Source: Micromonospora echinofusca (lineage in GTDB: Bacteria > Actinomycetota > Actinomycetes > Mycobacteriales > Micromonosporaceae). Taken from it: 64,000 nucleotides of DNA. Below the pieces are notes generated by a model. That model had not been told where the DNA came from and searched no databases. It saw only the letters and a program-made list of their open reading frames with translations. The translations under genes were made by a program, and so were the position numbers. The stretch is from positions 2,372,501-2,436,500 of the forward strand of contig NZ_LT607733.1 in the NCBI RefSeq assembly GCF_900091445.1, read 5' to 3'. Below, in pieces: positions 54,207 to 62,777 of this stretch (the stretch's first letter is position 1; each line of letters opens with the position of its first letter).

Positions 54207-55754
54207 TCAGGACAGCGACCGCAGGAACGGGCCGTGGCTGAGGCGGAACTCCCAGGCGTAGAACCGGTCCCAGTTGATCGACCAGGTCATCAGGCCCCGG
54301 AAGGCCGGGTTGGTGCCGCTGCGCGGAACGTACGGGCCGCAGCCCTGCCCCTTCACCAGGCAGGTCACCGCGGCCTGCACCCCGGCGGGGGCGAGGTAGC
54401 CGTTGCCGGCGCTGGGGGAGGAGGGCGCGCCGAAGGCCACCTGGTCCTCGCGCAGCGCCGGGAAGAACCGGTCCGGGTTGCCGGCGACGGGGAAGCCGGC
54501 GAGCAGCATGTCGGTCATCGCGACGTGGAAGTCGGCGCTGCCCATGGTGTGGTACTGGTTGTCGAGCCCCATGATCGGGCCGGAGTTGTAGTCCTGCACG
54601 TGCAGGACGGTGAGGTCGTTACGCAGCGCGTGGATCACGGGCAGGTACGACCCCGCGCGCGGGTCCTGCCCGCCCCACGGGCCCGAGCCGTAGAACTGGT
54701 AGCCGAGCTGGACGAAGAACGTCTCCGGCGCCATGGTGAGCACGAAGCCCGCCCCGTACCGCTGCTTGAGGGTGCGGATCGCGGAGATCAGGTTGACGAT
54801 CACCGGCGTGGTCGGGTTGCGGAAGTCGGTGTCCCCGGCGTCGAGGTAGAGCGAGTGCCCCTCGAAGTCGATGTCGAGCCCGTTGAGGCCGTACCGGTCG
54901 ATGATGGCCGACACCGACCGGACGAAGGTGTCCCGGGCGGCGGTCGTGGTGAGCTGGACCTGGCCGTTCTGCCCGCCGATGGAGAGCAGCACCTTCTTGC
55001 CCTGCGCCTGCTTGGCGCGGATCGCCGCGACGAACTCGGCCTCGGTCTCGACGCCCGGGCACTCGCTGGGCGGGCAGAGCTGGAAGCGGATGTCGCCGGA
55101 GGTGACGGTGGTGGGCTCGCCGAAGGCGAGGTTGACGATGTCCCAGTCGGCGGGCACGTCGGCCATCCGCAGGTAGCCCGAGCCGTTGGCGAAGCTGGCG
55201 TGCAGGTAGCCGATCAGCGCGTGCCGGGGCAGCCCGCCGGGCGGGGGAGTGGTGGGCGGTGGGGTGGTCGGTGGCGGCGTCGTGGGCGGTGCGGTCGTCG
55301 GCGGTGCCGTGGTGGGTGGGGCGCTGGTCGGCGGCGGGCTGGTGGGCGTACCGCCGGAGCACGGCGCGCCGTTGAGCGTGCAGTCGGTCGGGGTGCCGGC
55401 TCCCGTGGCGAGGAAGCCGAACGACACCGAGGCGCCGGGGGCCACGGTGCCGTTCCACGAGCGGTTGGTGAAGGTGTGCCGCTGGCCGGAGCTGCTCACG
55501 GTGGCGTCCCAGTAGGAGCCGAGCGTGGTGCCCGTGGGCAGGGTGAAGGCGACCTGCCAGCCGGTGATGGTGCTCGGGCCGCCGTTGGTGACGGTGTAGC
55601 GGCCCTCCCATCCGGTGCCCCAGTCGGCGGTCTTGACGAAGGTGGCGGTCGGGCCGGCGGCGCGGGCCGGCGCGGCCAGGGTCAGCGTGGTGGCCGTGAC
55701 GGTGGCGAGGGCCGCGACGGCGGCCAGCAGCAGGTTTCGGGCAGGGCGACGCAT
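54207..55754 (-). CDS. secreted chitinase, CBM2 plus GH18
   Basis: A 515-residue exported enzyme. Sec signal peptide MRRPARNLLLAAVAALATVT to about residue 32, cleaved near ARA. A family-2 carbohydrate-binding module (about 33-130: GWEGRYTVTNGGPSTITGWQ, SWNGTVAPGASVSFGF). A Thr/Pro linker of PPTT repeats. Then a GH18 catalytic domain with the DxxDxDxE-type motif LNGLDIDFEG (Glu acid/base) and SIGGQNG. Hydrolyses chitin outside the cell. ATG 55754 has GGGAGG. AT-rich promoter elements upstream suggest tight control. Confidence 0.93.
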   Translation of the reverse strand: MRRPARNLLLAAVAALATVTATTLTLAAPARAAGPTATFVKTADWGTGWEGRYTVTNGGPSTITGWQVAFTLPTGTTLGSYWDATVSSSGQRHTFTNRSWNGTVAPGASVSFGFLATGAGTPTDCTLNGAPCSGGTPTSPPPTSAPPTTAPPTTAPPTTPPPTTPPPTTPPPGGLPRHALIGYLHASFANGSGYLRMADVPADWDIVNLAFGEPTTVTSGDIRFQLCPPSECPGVETEAEFVAAIRAKQAQGKKVLLSIGGQNGQVQLTTTAARDTFVRSVSAIIDRYGLNGLDIDFEGHSLYLDAGDTDFRNPTTPVIVNLISAIRTLKQRYGAGFVLTMAPETFFVQLGYQFYGSGPWGGQDPRAGSYLPVIHALRNDLTVLHVQDYNSGPIMGLDNQYHTMGSADFHVAMTDMLLAGFPVAGNPDRFFPALREDQVAFGAPSSPSAGNGYLAPAGVQAAVTCLVKGQGCGPYVPRSGTNPAFRGLMTWSINWDRFYAWEFRLSHGPFLRSLS

Positions 55755-55795
55755 CCGGACCTCCCGGTTACGAGGGCCGTCGGATCGACGGATGC

Positions 55796-55828
55796 ACAAT
55801 TATTAGGATTGTTAACTGTAGTTGTCCA
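55796..55828 (-). promoter_or_regulatory. chitinase promoter and inverted repeat
   Basis: On the minus strand TGGACA (plus 55823-55828) and AATAAT (plus 55799-55804), 18 bp apart, look like -35 and -10 elements. An inverted repeat ACAAT-N7-ATTGT (55796-55812) overlaps the -10 and may be an operator. No DasR-type dre site (ACTGGTCTAGACCA-like) was seen. Confidence 0.55.
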
Positions 55829-56166
55829 GATCGGAGTGCGAGACGGCGCTCGCCTTTGCGACTCCGGTCTGGCGGCGACGCGGCGGTCCACGCGCTCGTC
55901 GGCCCGCTCCGCGGACGCACCCGGGGCGCGTCCGCCGGGCCGGGTCAGCGCCGACCCTCGCGGCGCTGCAGGGGGCGCTCGTAGCCCTGGAACCGCGCCT
56001 TGGCGATGACCGGACGGTCCGGGCTTCGCCGGCCGGGTTCCGGCGCGGCGCCGGCCGGCAGCGTATCCGCCGCGACAGCTCCGCCCCGCGCGATTTTCTC
56101 CGGTCCGCCATCCACCCTGGACCGTCGGCGTGCGGAAATGTCGTACCCGGGGGCGACCATCCATCC
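55829..56166. other. intergenic stretch, no gene called
   Basis: Between the chitinase promoter and the Phd-like gene. Frames here give Arg/Pro/Ala-rich translations without family resemblance. No hairpin or repeat stood out. Confidence 0.5.
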
Positions 56167-56592
56167 ATGGCTGTCCCCGCTCTCACCCCGCACACCGACC
56201 AGCCGCGCTCGGTGCCGCTGCGCGAGGCGCGCACCCGGCTCACCCAACTCGTCGCGCTGGCCGAGCTGACCGACACCGTCACCGTCGTCACCCGTGACGG
56301 CGACCCCCGACCCGTCGCCGCGATCGTCCCCGCGGCGGCCGCCCGCAGCGCCGCCCAGGCCCGCGCCGACACCGACCGCCTCGCCGCCGTCACGGCCGGC
56401 TGGGCCCGGCGCCTCGACGAGGCGCACCGGCGCAGCAGCCACCGGCACGCCGCCGAGCTGCGCGCGGTCACCGCCGCCCTCGCCGAGGTGTGGGCGGAGC
56501 TCGACCGCCGGGTCACGCCGGGCAGCGATCCCGGCCTCGCCCGGCTCCGCGCCGCGCACGCCGACCTCCTGGCCGCCGACCCCGCCGCCTGA
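56167..56592 (+). CDS. orphan Phd/YefM-like antitoxin-type protein
   Basis: A 141-residue protein. Residues about 15-60 (VPLREARTRLTQLVALAELT followed by VTVVTRDGDPRPVAAIVPAA) match the Phd/YefM fold that binds DNA and is found in type II antitoxins. The rest is a long helical, Arg/Ala-rich extension. No toxin gene overlaps or follows. It may be a stand-alone DNA-binding protein or an orphan antitoxin. Start ATG 56167 lies about 10 bases after a purine-rich run GGGGGCGA. Confidence 0.65.
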   Translation: MAVPALTPHTDQPRSVPLREARTRLTQLVALAELTDTVTVVTRDGDPRPVAAIVPAAAARSAAQARADTDRLAAVTAGWARRLDEAHRRSSHRHAAELRAVTAALAEVWAELDRRVTPGSDPGLARLRAAHADLLAADPAA

Positions 56593-56723
56593 CCGGACCG
56601 GTGCCGTCCGAGCGGCCCGCGCCGTCCGACCGGCCGCGTCGTCGGAGGTGTCTGTGGTGGGGTTCGGCGTTCCGCGTTCCACCCAGGGTCGTGCGGCGGT
56701 GCCGACCGCACGGGGTGGCGGTG

Positions 56724-57788
56724 TCAGCCGGCGGGATAGGCGCGGGTCTCCGCCGCCTTCACGGCGGCCCAGACCGGCTGCCCGGGCGCGAGGCGGAGCT
56801 GGGCGGCGGCGGCCGGCGTGACGTCCGCGGCCACCCCGATCGGCCCGTCGAGGCGCACCCGCAGGTTGTCGCCGTGCCGCTGCACGCCCGCCACCGTCGC
56901 CGCCCAGGCGTTGCGCGGGCTGCCCTCGGGGCGGGTGGGGTGCAGGGCCACCGCCGAGGGCCGGAAGGCGACGAAGGCCTCCCCGTCGAGCCGGTCGGCG
57001 ACGGTGAGGACCAACCCGTCGGCGACCCGGACCCGGTGCCCGTCGGCGTGGCCCCGGTGCAGGTTCAGCCCGACGAGCCGGGCCACGTAGTCGGTGCGCG
57101 GCCGCGCCGTGACGCTCGCGGCATCCCCCTCCTGCACCACCCGCCCCTCCTCGACGACGACGAGCCGGTCGGCCAGCACCAGCGCGTCCAGCGGATCGTG
57201 GGTGACCAGCAGCGTGGCCCCCGGGTGCGCGGCGAGGTGCCGGTGCAGCTCCGCGCGGGTGTCCAGCCGGGTACGCGCGTCGAGCGCGGCGAGGGGCTCG
57301 TCCAGCAGCAGCAACGCCGGCTCGACGGCGAGGGCGCGGGCCAGCGCTACCCGCTGCGCCTGCCCGCCGGAGAGCTGCCGGGGCCGGCGGTCGGCGTGCT
57401 CGGCCAGGCCGACCCGCGTCAGCCAGTCGTGGGCCGTCCGGCGGGCGGCGCGCCGGTCCGCACCGTGGCGCCGGGGCCCGAAGGCCACGTTCTCCAGCGC
57501 GCTGAGGTGCGGGAAGAGCAGGTAGTCCTGGAAGACCACGCCGATCGGGCGGCGCTCGGTCGGCGTCCAGACGCGCCCCCGCGGCCGGTCCAGGTCGACG
57601 CCGCCGAGGGTGAGGTGCCCGGCGGTCAGCGGCAGCAGGCCGGCGAGCGCCCGCAGCGCGGTCGTCTTGCCCGCCCCGTTGGGGCCGAGCAGCGCGACCA
57701 CCTCGCCGGCGGCGACGCGCAGCGGCACGTCGAGGCGGAAGGCGTCCCGCTGCACCACGAGGTGCGCGTCCAGCAGGGGCGTGCTCAC
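56724..57788 (-). CDS. modC: molybdate ABC transporter ATP-binding protein
   Basis: A 354-residue ATPase with Walker A LLGPNGAGKTT, signature LSGGQAQRVALARAL, Walker B LLLLDEPLAALD and a C-terminal TOBE-type extension (AWAATVAGVQRHGDNLRVRL) typical of ModC. It powers molybdate uptake with ModA and ModB. GTG 57788 overlaps the modB stop by 4 nt. Gene order regulator-modA-modB-modC is standard. Confidence 0.93.
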   Translation of the reverse strand: MSTPLLDAHLVVQRDAFRLDVPLRVAAGEVVALLGPNGAGKTTALRALAGLLPLTAGHLTLGGVDLDRPRGRVWTPTERRPIGVVFQDYLLFPHLSALENVAFGPRRHGADRRAARRTAHDWLTRVGLAEHADRRPRQLSGGQAQRVALARALAVEPALLLLDEPLAALDARTRLDTRAELHRHLAAHPGATLLVTHDPLDALVLADRLVVVEEGRVVQEGDAASVTARPRTDYVARLVGLNLHRGHADGHRVRVADGLVLTVADRLDGEAFVAFRPSAVALHPTRPEGSPRNAWAATVAGVQRHGDNLRVRLDGPIGVAADVTPAAAAQLRLAPGQPVWAAVKAAETRAYPAG

Positions 57789-58600
57789 GGGCTGGTGATC
57801 CAGCGGTCGCGCAGCCCGGCGAGGATGACCACCGAGACGGTGAGCAGGACGAGGCTGAGCACCACGGCGGCCTGCACGTCCGTCTCCAACGCCAGGTAGA
57901 CGGCCAGCGGCATGGTCTGCGTACGCCCCGGATAGTTGCCGGCGAAGGTGATGGTGGCGCCGAACTCGCCCAGCGCCCGGGCCCAGCACAGCACCGCGCC
58001 GGCCGCCAGGCCGGGGGCCACCAGGGGCAGGGTGACGTGCGTGAACGTCGTCCAGCGGCCGGCGCCGAGGGTGGCGGCCGCCTCCTCGTACCGGCCGTCG
58101 GTGCCGCGCAGCGCGCCCTCCACGGCGATCACGAGGAACGGCATCGCCACGAACGCCTCCGCCAGCACCACGCCGGCGGTGGTGAACGGCAGGCTGATCC
58201 CGAAGGTCGCGTCCAGCCAGCCGCCGAGCAGGCCCCGCCGCCCGAAGACGAGCAGCAGCGCCACCCCGCCGACGACGGGCGGCAGCACGAGCGGCACGGT
58301 CACGAGGGCGCGTACCATGCGTCGGCCGGGGAACTCCACGCGGGCCAGCAGCCAGGCCAGCGGCACTCCGAGCAGCAGGCAGAGCAGCGTGGCCAGGGTG
58401 GCGGTCAACAGGGACAGCCGCAGCGCGGTGAGCACGCCCGGCGCGGCGAGCCGCTGCGGCAGGTCGGCCCACGGCGTACGGGCCAGCAGCCCGACCAGCG
58501 GCAGGACGAGGAAGACCAGGCCCAGCGCGGCCGGCAGCAGCAGCGCCACGGGCACCCCGGCACCCCGCCGCCGGACCCGCCCGCCGTGGGTGCGTGTCAC
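57785..58600 (-). CDS. modB: molybdate ABC transporter permease
   Basis: A 271-residue permease with six transmembrane helices, including LVTVPLVLPPVVGGVALLLVF. The conserved coupling loop is EEAAATLGAGRWTTFTHVTLPL (EAA motif) and the later RALGEFGATITFAGN is diagnostic of ModB. GTG 58600 overlaps the modA stop by 4 nt. Operon partner of ModA and ModC. Confidence 0.93.
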   Translation of the reverse strand: MTRTHGGRVRRRGAGVPVALLLPAALGLVFLVLPLVGLLARTPWADLPQRLAAPGVLTALRLSLLTATLATLLCLLLGVPLAWLLARVEFPGRRMVRALVTVPLVLPPVVGGVALLLVFGRRGLLGGWLDATFGISLPFTTAGVVLAEAFVAMPFLVIAVEGALRGTDGRYEEAAATLGAGRWTTFTHVTLPLVAPGLAAGAVLCWARALGEFGATITFAGNYPGRTQTMPLAVYLALETDVQAAVVLSLVLLTVSVVILAGLRDRWITSP

Positions 58601-59379
58601 GGCGCCTGGAACCCCACCTCGGCGAGCACCGCGCGACCCCGCTCCGAGCGGACGTACGCGACGAAGGCCCGCGCGCCGTCGGGATTCGGCGCGTCACGCA
58701 GCACGACGATCGGGTAGGCGTTGCCGGCACGGGCGGACTCGGGAAACTCGACGGCCGTCACCTCGGCCGCGGCGGCCAGCGCGTCCGTACGGTAGACGAG
58801 CGCCGCGTCGACCTCGCCGAGCCGCAGTTTGGCCAACGCGCCCCGTACGTCCTGCTCCAGGGTGACCGGGGTGACGGCGACGGAGGCGGCGTTGAGCGCC
58901 GCGCGCGCCGCCGCCCCGCAGGGCACCTGCTCCGCGCAGAGCGCGACCTTCACGCCCGGCCGAGCCAGGTCGGCCAGCCCGGCGACGCCCCGGGGATTGC
59001 CCCTCGGCACGGCGACGACGAGCTGGTTGCGGGCGAAGACCGCCGGGTCGCCGTCGGCGTCGCCCGCCCCGGTGACCGTGGCCATGTTGCGCGGCGCCGC
59101 CGAGGCGAACACGTCGGCCGGCGCGCCCTGGTCGATCTGCGCGGCCAGCGCCGCGCTGCCGGCGAAGTTGAACACGACGGTGGCGCCGCCGGACGCCTCG
59201 AAGTCCCGGCCGAGCCGGATGAACGACTCCGTCAGCGAGGCCGCGGCGAACACGGTCACCGTGCCGGCGGCGCGCGGGCCACCCGCCGATCCGCCGCCGG
59301 AGGCGTTCCCGCCGCCGCACCCGGCCGCGCCGGCGAGGACCAGCGCCGCCGCCACCGCCGCCGCCCGCTTCGCCCTCAC
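58597..59379 (-). CDS. modA: molybdate-binding lipoprotein
   Basis: A 260-residue binding lipoprotein. Signal with lipobox near AGAAGC (Cys about 21), then VTVFAAASLTESFIRLGRDF, NFAGSAALAAQIDQGAPADVFASA and ARNQLVVAVPRGNP, the conserved ligand loops of ModA. Captures molybdate (or tungstate) outside the cell. GTG 59379 overlaps the regulator stop by 4 nt. Confidence 0.92.
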   Translation of the reverse strand: MRAKRAAAVAAALVLAGAAGCGGGNASGGGSAGGPRAAGTVTVFAAASLTESFIRLGRDFEASGGATVVFNFAGSAALAAQIDQGAPADVFASAAPRNMATVTGAGDADGDPAVFARNQLVVAVPRGNPRGVAGLADLARPGVKVALCAEQVPCGAAARAALNAASVAVTPVTLEQDVRGALAKLRLGEVDAALVYRTDALAAAAEVTAVEFPESARAGNAYPIVVLRDAPNPDGARAFVAYVRSERGRAVLAEVGFQAP

Positions 59380-59801
59380 GATGCCTGCCTCCCCCGGGAG
59401 CCGCCGGGCGGCGAGAGTCGTTCCACCACCACGGTGGTCGACTTGATCACGGCGACGGCCAGCGAACCGACGCGCAGGTCCAGCTCGTCGACCGCCTCCC
59501 GGCTCATCAGCGACACGACCCGGAACGGACCGGCCTGGATGTCGACCTGCGCCATCACGGTGTCCTTGACGACGTTGACCACGATGCCGCGCAGCCGGTT
59601 GCGGGCCGAGGAGGCGTCCGACCGGTCGTCCAGGTCGGCGGCCTGGCCGCGCGCGAACGCGGCGAGGTCGACCCCGTCGATCACCCGGTGGCCCTGCGCG
59701 TCGCGCCCGGCGGCGAGCCGCCCGGCGTCGACCCACCGGCGTACGGTGTCGGCGCTGACGCCGAGCAGCTCGGCGGCCTCCCCGATGCGGAACGTCGTCA
59801 C
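59376..59801 (-). CDS. HTH-TOBE molybdate-responsive regulator
   Basis: A 141-residue protein fusing a MerR-type excisionase-like HTH (FRIGEAAELLGVSADTVRRW) to a single Mop/TOBE domain (SARNRLRGIVVNVVKDTVMA, AVAVIKSTTVVVERL) that binds molybdate. It leads the modABC operon and is translationally coupled to modA. By analogy to ModE/MopI it senses intracellular molybdate and regulates the operon; analogy only. Confidence 0.88.
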   Translation of the reverse strand: MTTFRIGEAAELLGVSADTVRRWVDAGRLAAGRDAQGHRVIDGVDLAAFARGQAADLDDRSDASSARNRLRGIVVNVVKDTVMAQVDIQAGPFRVVSLMSREAVDELDLRVGSLAVAVIKSTTVVVERLSPPGGSRGRQAS

Positions 59802-60001
59802 CGGGCCACCCTACCGAACGGCAGATGCGGGGCGAGATGGCGGTTGAGCCTCGTGGCTGCTGCCGTCATCGGCCATCCGGCCTGGCAGGCGCGTATCTAT
59901 CGGTCCGGCGACACGACCGCCCCGAGCGCATGCTGTCCCCACGGGACGGGATAGACCACAATGAAGGGCTCGCACCGGGGACGGCGACGGGGAGGGCCGA
60001 G

Positions 60002-61123
60002 TTGGATCGGGACGACGAGACCAGCAGCACCCCACCGGCGCCGGCGGCGCCCGCCCGCGCCTCCCGGTCCCGGCAGCTGCGCCTGGCGGCCCTGCTGCTC
60101 CTGCTCGTGGTGGTCGTGGCGGCGACGGTACGGGTCGTCGTGGCCACCGGGCCGCCGACCTGGGACGAGCTGCGCGAGCGGGCGGGGCTGACCAACCGGG
60201 ACCGGCTGATCATCGGGGTCAAGGACGACCAGCCGGGCGTGGCGCAGAAGCTGGAGAACGGTGCGTTCGAGGGCTTCGACATCGACATCGCGTACATGAT
60301 CGCCGAGGACCTGGGCTTCGACGCCCCGGAGGTGACGCTGCTGTCGATCGAAAGCGAGGACCGGGCCCGCCGGCAGGCGCGCGACGCCGACGGCAGCTTC
60401 GTCACGGTCGACCTGGTGGTCGCCTCCTACAGCATCACCGAGCAGCGTCGGGACCAGGGCGTGACCTTCTCCTTCCCCTACCTGGAGACCGAGCAGTCGG
60501 TGCTGACGCTCGCGTCGGATCCCCGACAGGTCGCCAGCCTGCGCGACCTCGAACGGGCGAAGGTCTGCACGCTGGGCACCTCCACCTCCGAACAGCGCCT
60601 GCGTGAGGCGGGCGCGAACCCGATCGGCCGCAACCGGATCAGCCAGTGCATCCAGGCGCTCTACGACGGCGAGGTCGACGCGGTCACCACCGACGCCGCC
60701 ATCCTGGCCGGCTTCGTGGGCCCGCGCCCGCCGGGCGAGCTGCCGCCGGCGACGAAGCTGCTGCGGCCGAAGGAGCTGCGGCACTGGGACATCGGCGCGG
60801 AGTCGGCGGAGAAGTGGGGCGTGAACACCGGCCCCGTCCCCGAGATGCGCGACCTGGTCAATCTGTCCCTCCAACAGTCGGCGAAGGGCCCCGACGGCGA
60901 CCGGTGGAAGGCGGCGTTCGACCGGTACCTGGCCTCGGAGCAGCAGTACAGCAACCCGCAGCAGGTGGCGGTCGGCCGGCAGCCGGAGCCCGAGGAGACG
61001 GTGGAGGTGCGGCAGTGGCCGTGGGAGAGATGGGCCCTGCCGTCTCCGGGTCGGCCGAGATCGGGCGTGCCGAGCGCCGCCCGGGCACCAAGCAGGCGCA
61101 ACAGGCGCAGCAGTGGCTGCTGA
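60002..61123 (+). CDS. glutamate/amino-acid-type substrate-binding protein, membrane anchored
   Basis: About 373 residues from TTG 60002, which has GGGAGGG six bases upstream. A single N-terminal transmembrane anchor (LRLAALLLLLVVVVAATVRV) is followed by an SBP_bac_3 domain (LIIGVKDDQPGVAQ, FEGFDIDIAYMIAEDLGF, VTFSFPYLETEQSVLTL). No permease or ATPase is linked, so it may act as a sensor rather than a transporter component. Its C-terminus overlaps the next gene by 109 bp in another frame. Confidence 0.8.
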   Translation: MDRDDETSSTPPAPAAPARASRSRQLRLAALLLLLVVVVAATVRVVVATGPPTWDELRERAGLTNRDRLIIGVKDDQPGVAQKLENGAFEGFDIDIAYMIAEDLGFDAPEVTLLSIESEDRARRQARDADGSFVTVDLVVASYSITEQRRDQGVTFSFPYLETEQSVLTLASDPRQVASLRDLERAKVCTLGTSTSEQRLREAGANPIGRNRISQCIQALYDGEVDAVTTDAAILAGFVGPRPPGELPPATKLLRPKELRHWDIGAESAEKWGVNTGPVPEMRDLVNLSLQQSAKGPDGDRWKAAFDRYLASEQQYSNPQQVAVGRQPEPEETVEVRQWPWERWALPSPGRPRSGVPSAARAPSRRNRRSSGC

Positions 61124-62151
61124 CGCTGCTGCCCGCGTTTCCGGTGCTGCTGCTGGTGCTGCGGCTCTGGCGGCTCAGCCGGCAGGACATGCCGACGATG
61201 CTGCTGCTGGTGCAGTACGTCAGCCCGCTCGGGCTGCTCAGCGCCCTGCTGATCGCGCTGGTGTGGGCGTTCCCGCTCGTCGTGCTGGTGCTGGCCGTCC
61301 TCGGCCGGCTGCTCCAGGTCAGCGCGCCTGACCGGTTCGACCCGGAGCGCTCGCTGCTGGCCTACGGCACCGTGCGTACGCCCGGTTGGGTGCTGGTGGC
61401 GGCGATCGCGCTGGCGGCGCTGACCTGGCAGCTGCGGTTCCTGCCGTTGCTGCTGATGCTCGCCCTCTGGCTGCTGGCGCTGCGGACCCGGCTGCGCCAC
61501 CCGGACCGACCCCGCCTGCTCCTCGGCACCACCCTGGTGCTGCCGGTCGTGGCGGCGGCCGCCAGCTACGCCTGGCTGGCGCCCGCGGTGTCGAGGGCGC
61601 TCGGCGAGGGCGAGTTGGCCACGGTCCTGCTGCTGGTCGTGCCGCCGCTGGGGGCCGTGGTGCTCACCGGTCCGCTGCCGCGCCCGGTCGCCCCGGCGCT
61701 GACCCGTGTCCTCGCCTACGCGGTGGCGGCAGTGGTGCCACTGGTGACGGGCGTGGTCTTCCTGCGGGTGCCGCTGCTGCCCGCCGTCGCCGTCGAGGTC
61801 GGCGCGGAGGCAGGGCCGGTGCGGGAGGTGGTACGCGGCGAGGCGGTCACCGTGACCGACCGGATGACGATCGTGCTCGACGGGCGGGGCGAGGTGCGCT
61901 TCCTGCCCAACGACCAGGTACGCGGGCAACTGCTCTGCCCCGACCCGGGGCGGATTCCGGTCAGCCGGGTGGACGTCTACGGCTGGCACGTGGAGGAGAC
62001 GGCGCTGGACTGGATGATCCCCCGGCAGGCGGTGGGCCGGCCGGACCCGCGCTGCCTGGGCCGGCTGCCGGCTGCGGATCCCGCCGGGGCGTCCGCGCCG
62101 CCGTCGCCCGGGCCCGCCTCGCCGTCCTCGCCGCCACCGCGCGCCCGCTGA
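61015..62151 (+). CDS. multi-spanning membrane protein of unknown function
   Basis: A 378-residue protein with about seven transmembrane helices (LLTLLPAFPVLLLVLRLWRL, LLSALLIALVWAFPLVVLVL and others), then an extracytoplasmic C-terminal domain of about 120 residues and a Pro/Ala/Ser tail. I chose GTG 61015 because GGAGG lies seven bases upstream; ATG 61030 is also possible. It starts inside the binding-protein gene, so the two are translationally linked and probably function together. No family recognised. Confidence 0.72.
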   Translation: MAVGEMGPAVSGSAEIGRAERRPGTKQAQQAQQWLLTLLPAFPVLLLVLRLWRLSRQDMPTMLLLVQYVSPLGLLSALLIALVWAFPLVVLVLAVLGRLLQVSAPDRFDPERSLLAYGTVRTPGWVLVAAIALAALTWQLRFLPLLLMLALWLLALRTRLRHPDRPRLLLGTTLVLPVVAAAASYAWLAPAVSRALGEGELATVLLLVVPPLGAVVLTGPLPRPVAPALTRVLAYAVAAVVPLVTGVVFLRVPLLPAVAVEVGAEAGPVREVVRGEAVTVTDRMTIVLDGRGEVRFLPNDQVRGQLLCPDPGRIPVSRVDVYGWHVEETALDWMIPRQAVGRPDPRCLGRLPAADPAGASAPPSPGPASPSSPPPRAR

Positions 62152-62200
62152 CGGCCGGCGGGCGGCACGGGTCGCATGCCCCCGTCCCGCCCGCCGGCCG
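62152..62200. terminator. bidirectional hairpin terminator
   Basis: A 14-bp perfect stem, CGGCCGGCGGGCGG with CCGCCCGCCGGCCG, begins at the stop codon of the membrane protein and separates it from the convergent SCO5389-family gene. Confidence 0.7.
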
Positions 62201-62212
62201 CGACCGGCGGGG

Positions 62213-62605
62213 TCAGCAGTTGCGCAACTCGGGGGACTGGTTGAGCAACTGCCCCCGGGCGGAGACGAACCGCCGGTACACGTCCGAGTCGACGGCCGCC
62301 GGGCGGAACGCGGCGACCCGGTGGCAGTTCTGGAAGGCGAGCTTGACCTGGAAGTGCCGCTCCAGGCCGGCCCGGATGGCGTCGCTGGCGAGCGCCCGCA
62401 GCAACTGGCCGCGCTCGGCCTCGGTGGGCGGCGGGATCACGTTGTCGGCGTGGTCCGCGCCGGTGGCGGCCAGTTCGGCGGCCACCCGGCTGACCGTCTG
62501 CCAGGCGTACGGCAGCGACTCGCGGACGCAGGCGACGAACTCGGCGTCGTCGACGGGGCCGCGCTCGGCGGCGTCGAGCAGGGCGGGCGGGACGGTGAGA
62601 GACAT
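62213..62605 (-). CDS. SCO5389-family conserved protein
   Basis: A 130-residue protein matching the actinobacterial SCO5389 family: MSLTVPPALLDAAERGPVDD, ESLPYAWQTVSRVAAEL, RGQLLRALASDAIRAGLERH and the C-terminal LLNQSPELRNC. Role unknown. ATG 62605 has a strong GGAGGAGG. A palindrome resembling a zinc-uptake regulator site lies just upstream, suggesting metal control. Confidence 0.8.
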   Translation of the reverse strand: MSLTVPPALLDAAERGPVDDAEFVACVRESLPYAWQTVSRVAAELAATGADHADNVIPPPTEAERGQLLRALASDAIRAGLERHFQVKLAFQNCHRVAAFRPAAVDSDVYRRFVSARGQLLNQSPELRNC

Positions 62606-62623
62606 GATCCTCCTCCGGTTCAC

Positions 62624-62650
62624 CGGTAATGACTACGGTTTTCATTACCG
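62624..62650. promoter_or_regulatory. Zur-like palindrome
   Basis: CGGTAATGA-N9-TCATTACCG, a perfect 9-bp inverted repeat. Its core TGACTACGGTTTTCA (62630-62644) agrees at 11 of 15 positions with the Streptomyces Zur consensus TGAAAATGATTTTCA. It lies 19 bp upstream of the SCO5389-family start and could also serve a rightward transcript. Confidence 0.6.
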
Positions 62651-62777
62651 TGGGCGGACTGAGCACACCACGAGGGAGGCGTCGCGTCAATGACCGTCCG
62701 GCGTGCCGTGCGGACCCACCGTGACGACGGCGTCGGTGCGAGTGGTGAGTGGCGAGGCGACGGCGAGGCGGCGGCGG

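Noticed and set aside
54207..55830. DasR (dre) site at the chitinase promoter
   Set aside because: No ACTGGTCTAGACCAGT-like palindrome upstream; only the ACAAT-N7-ATTGT repeat is present.
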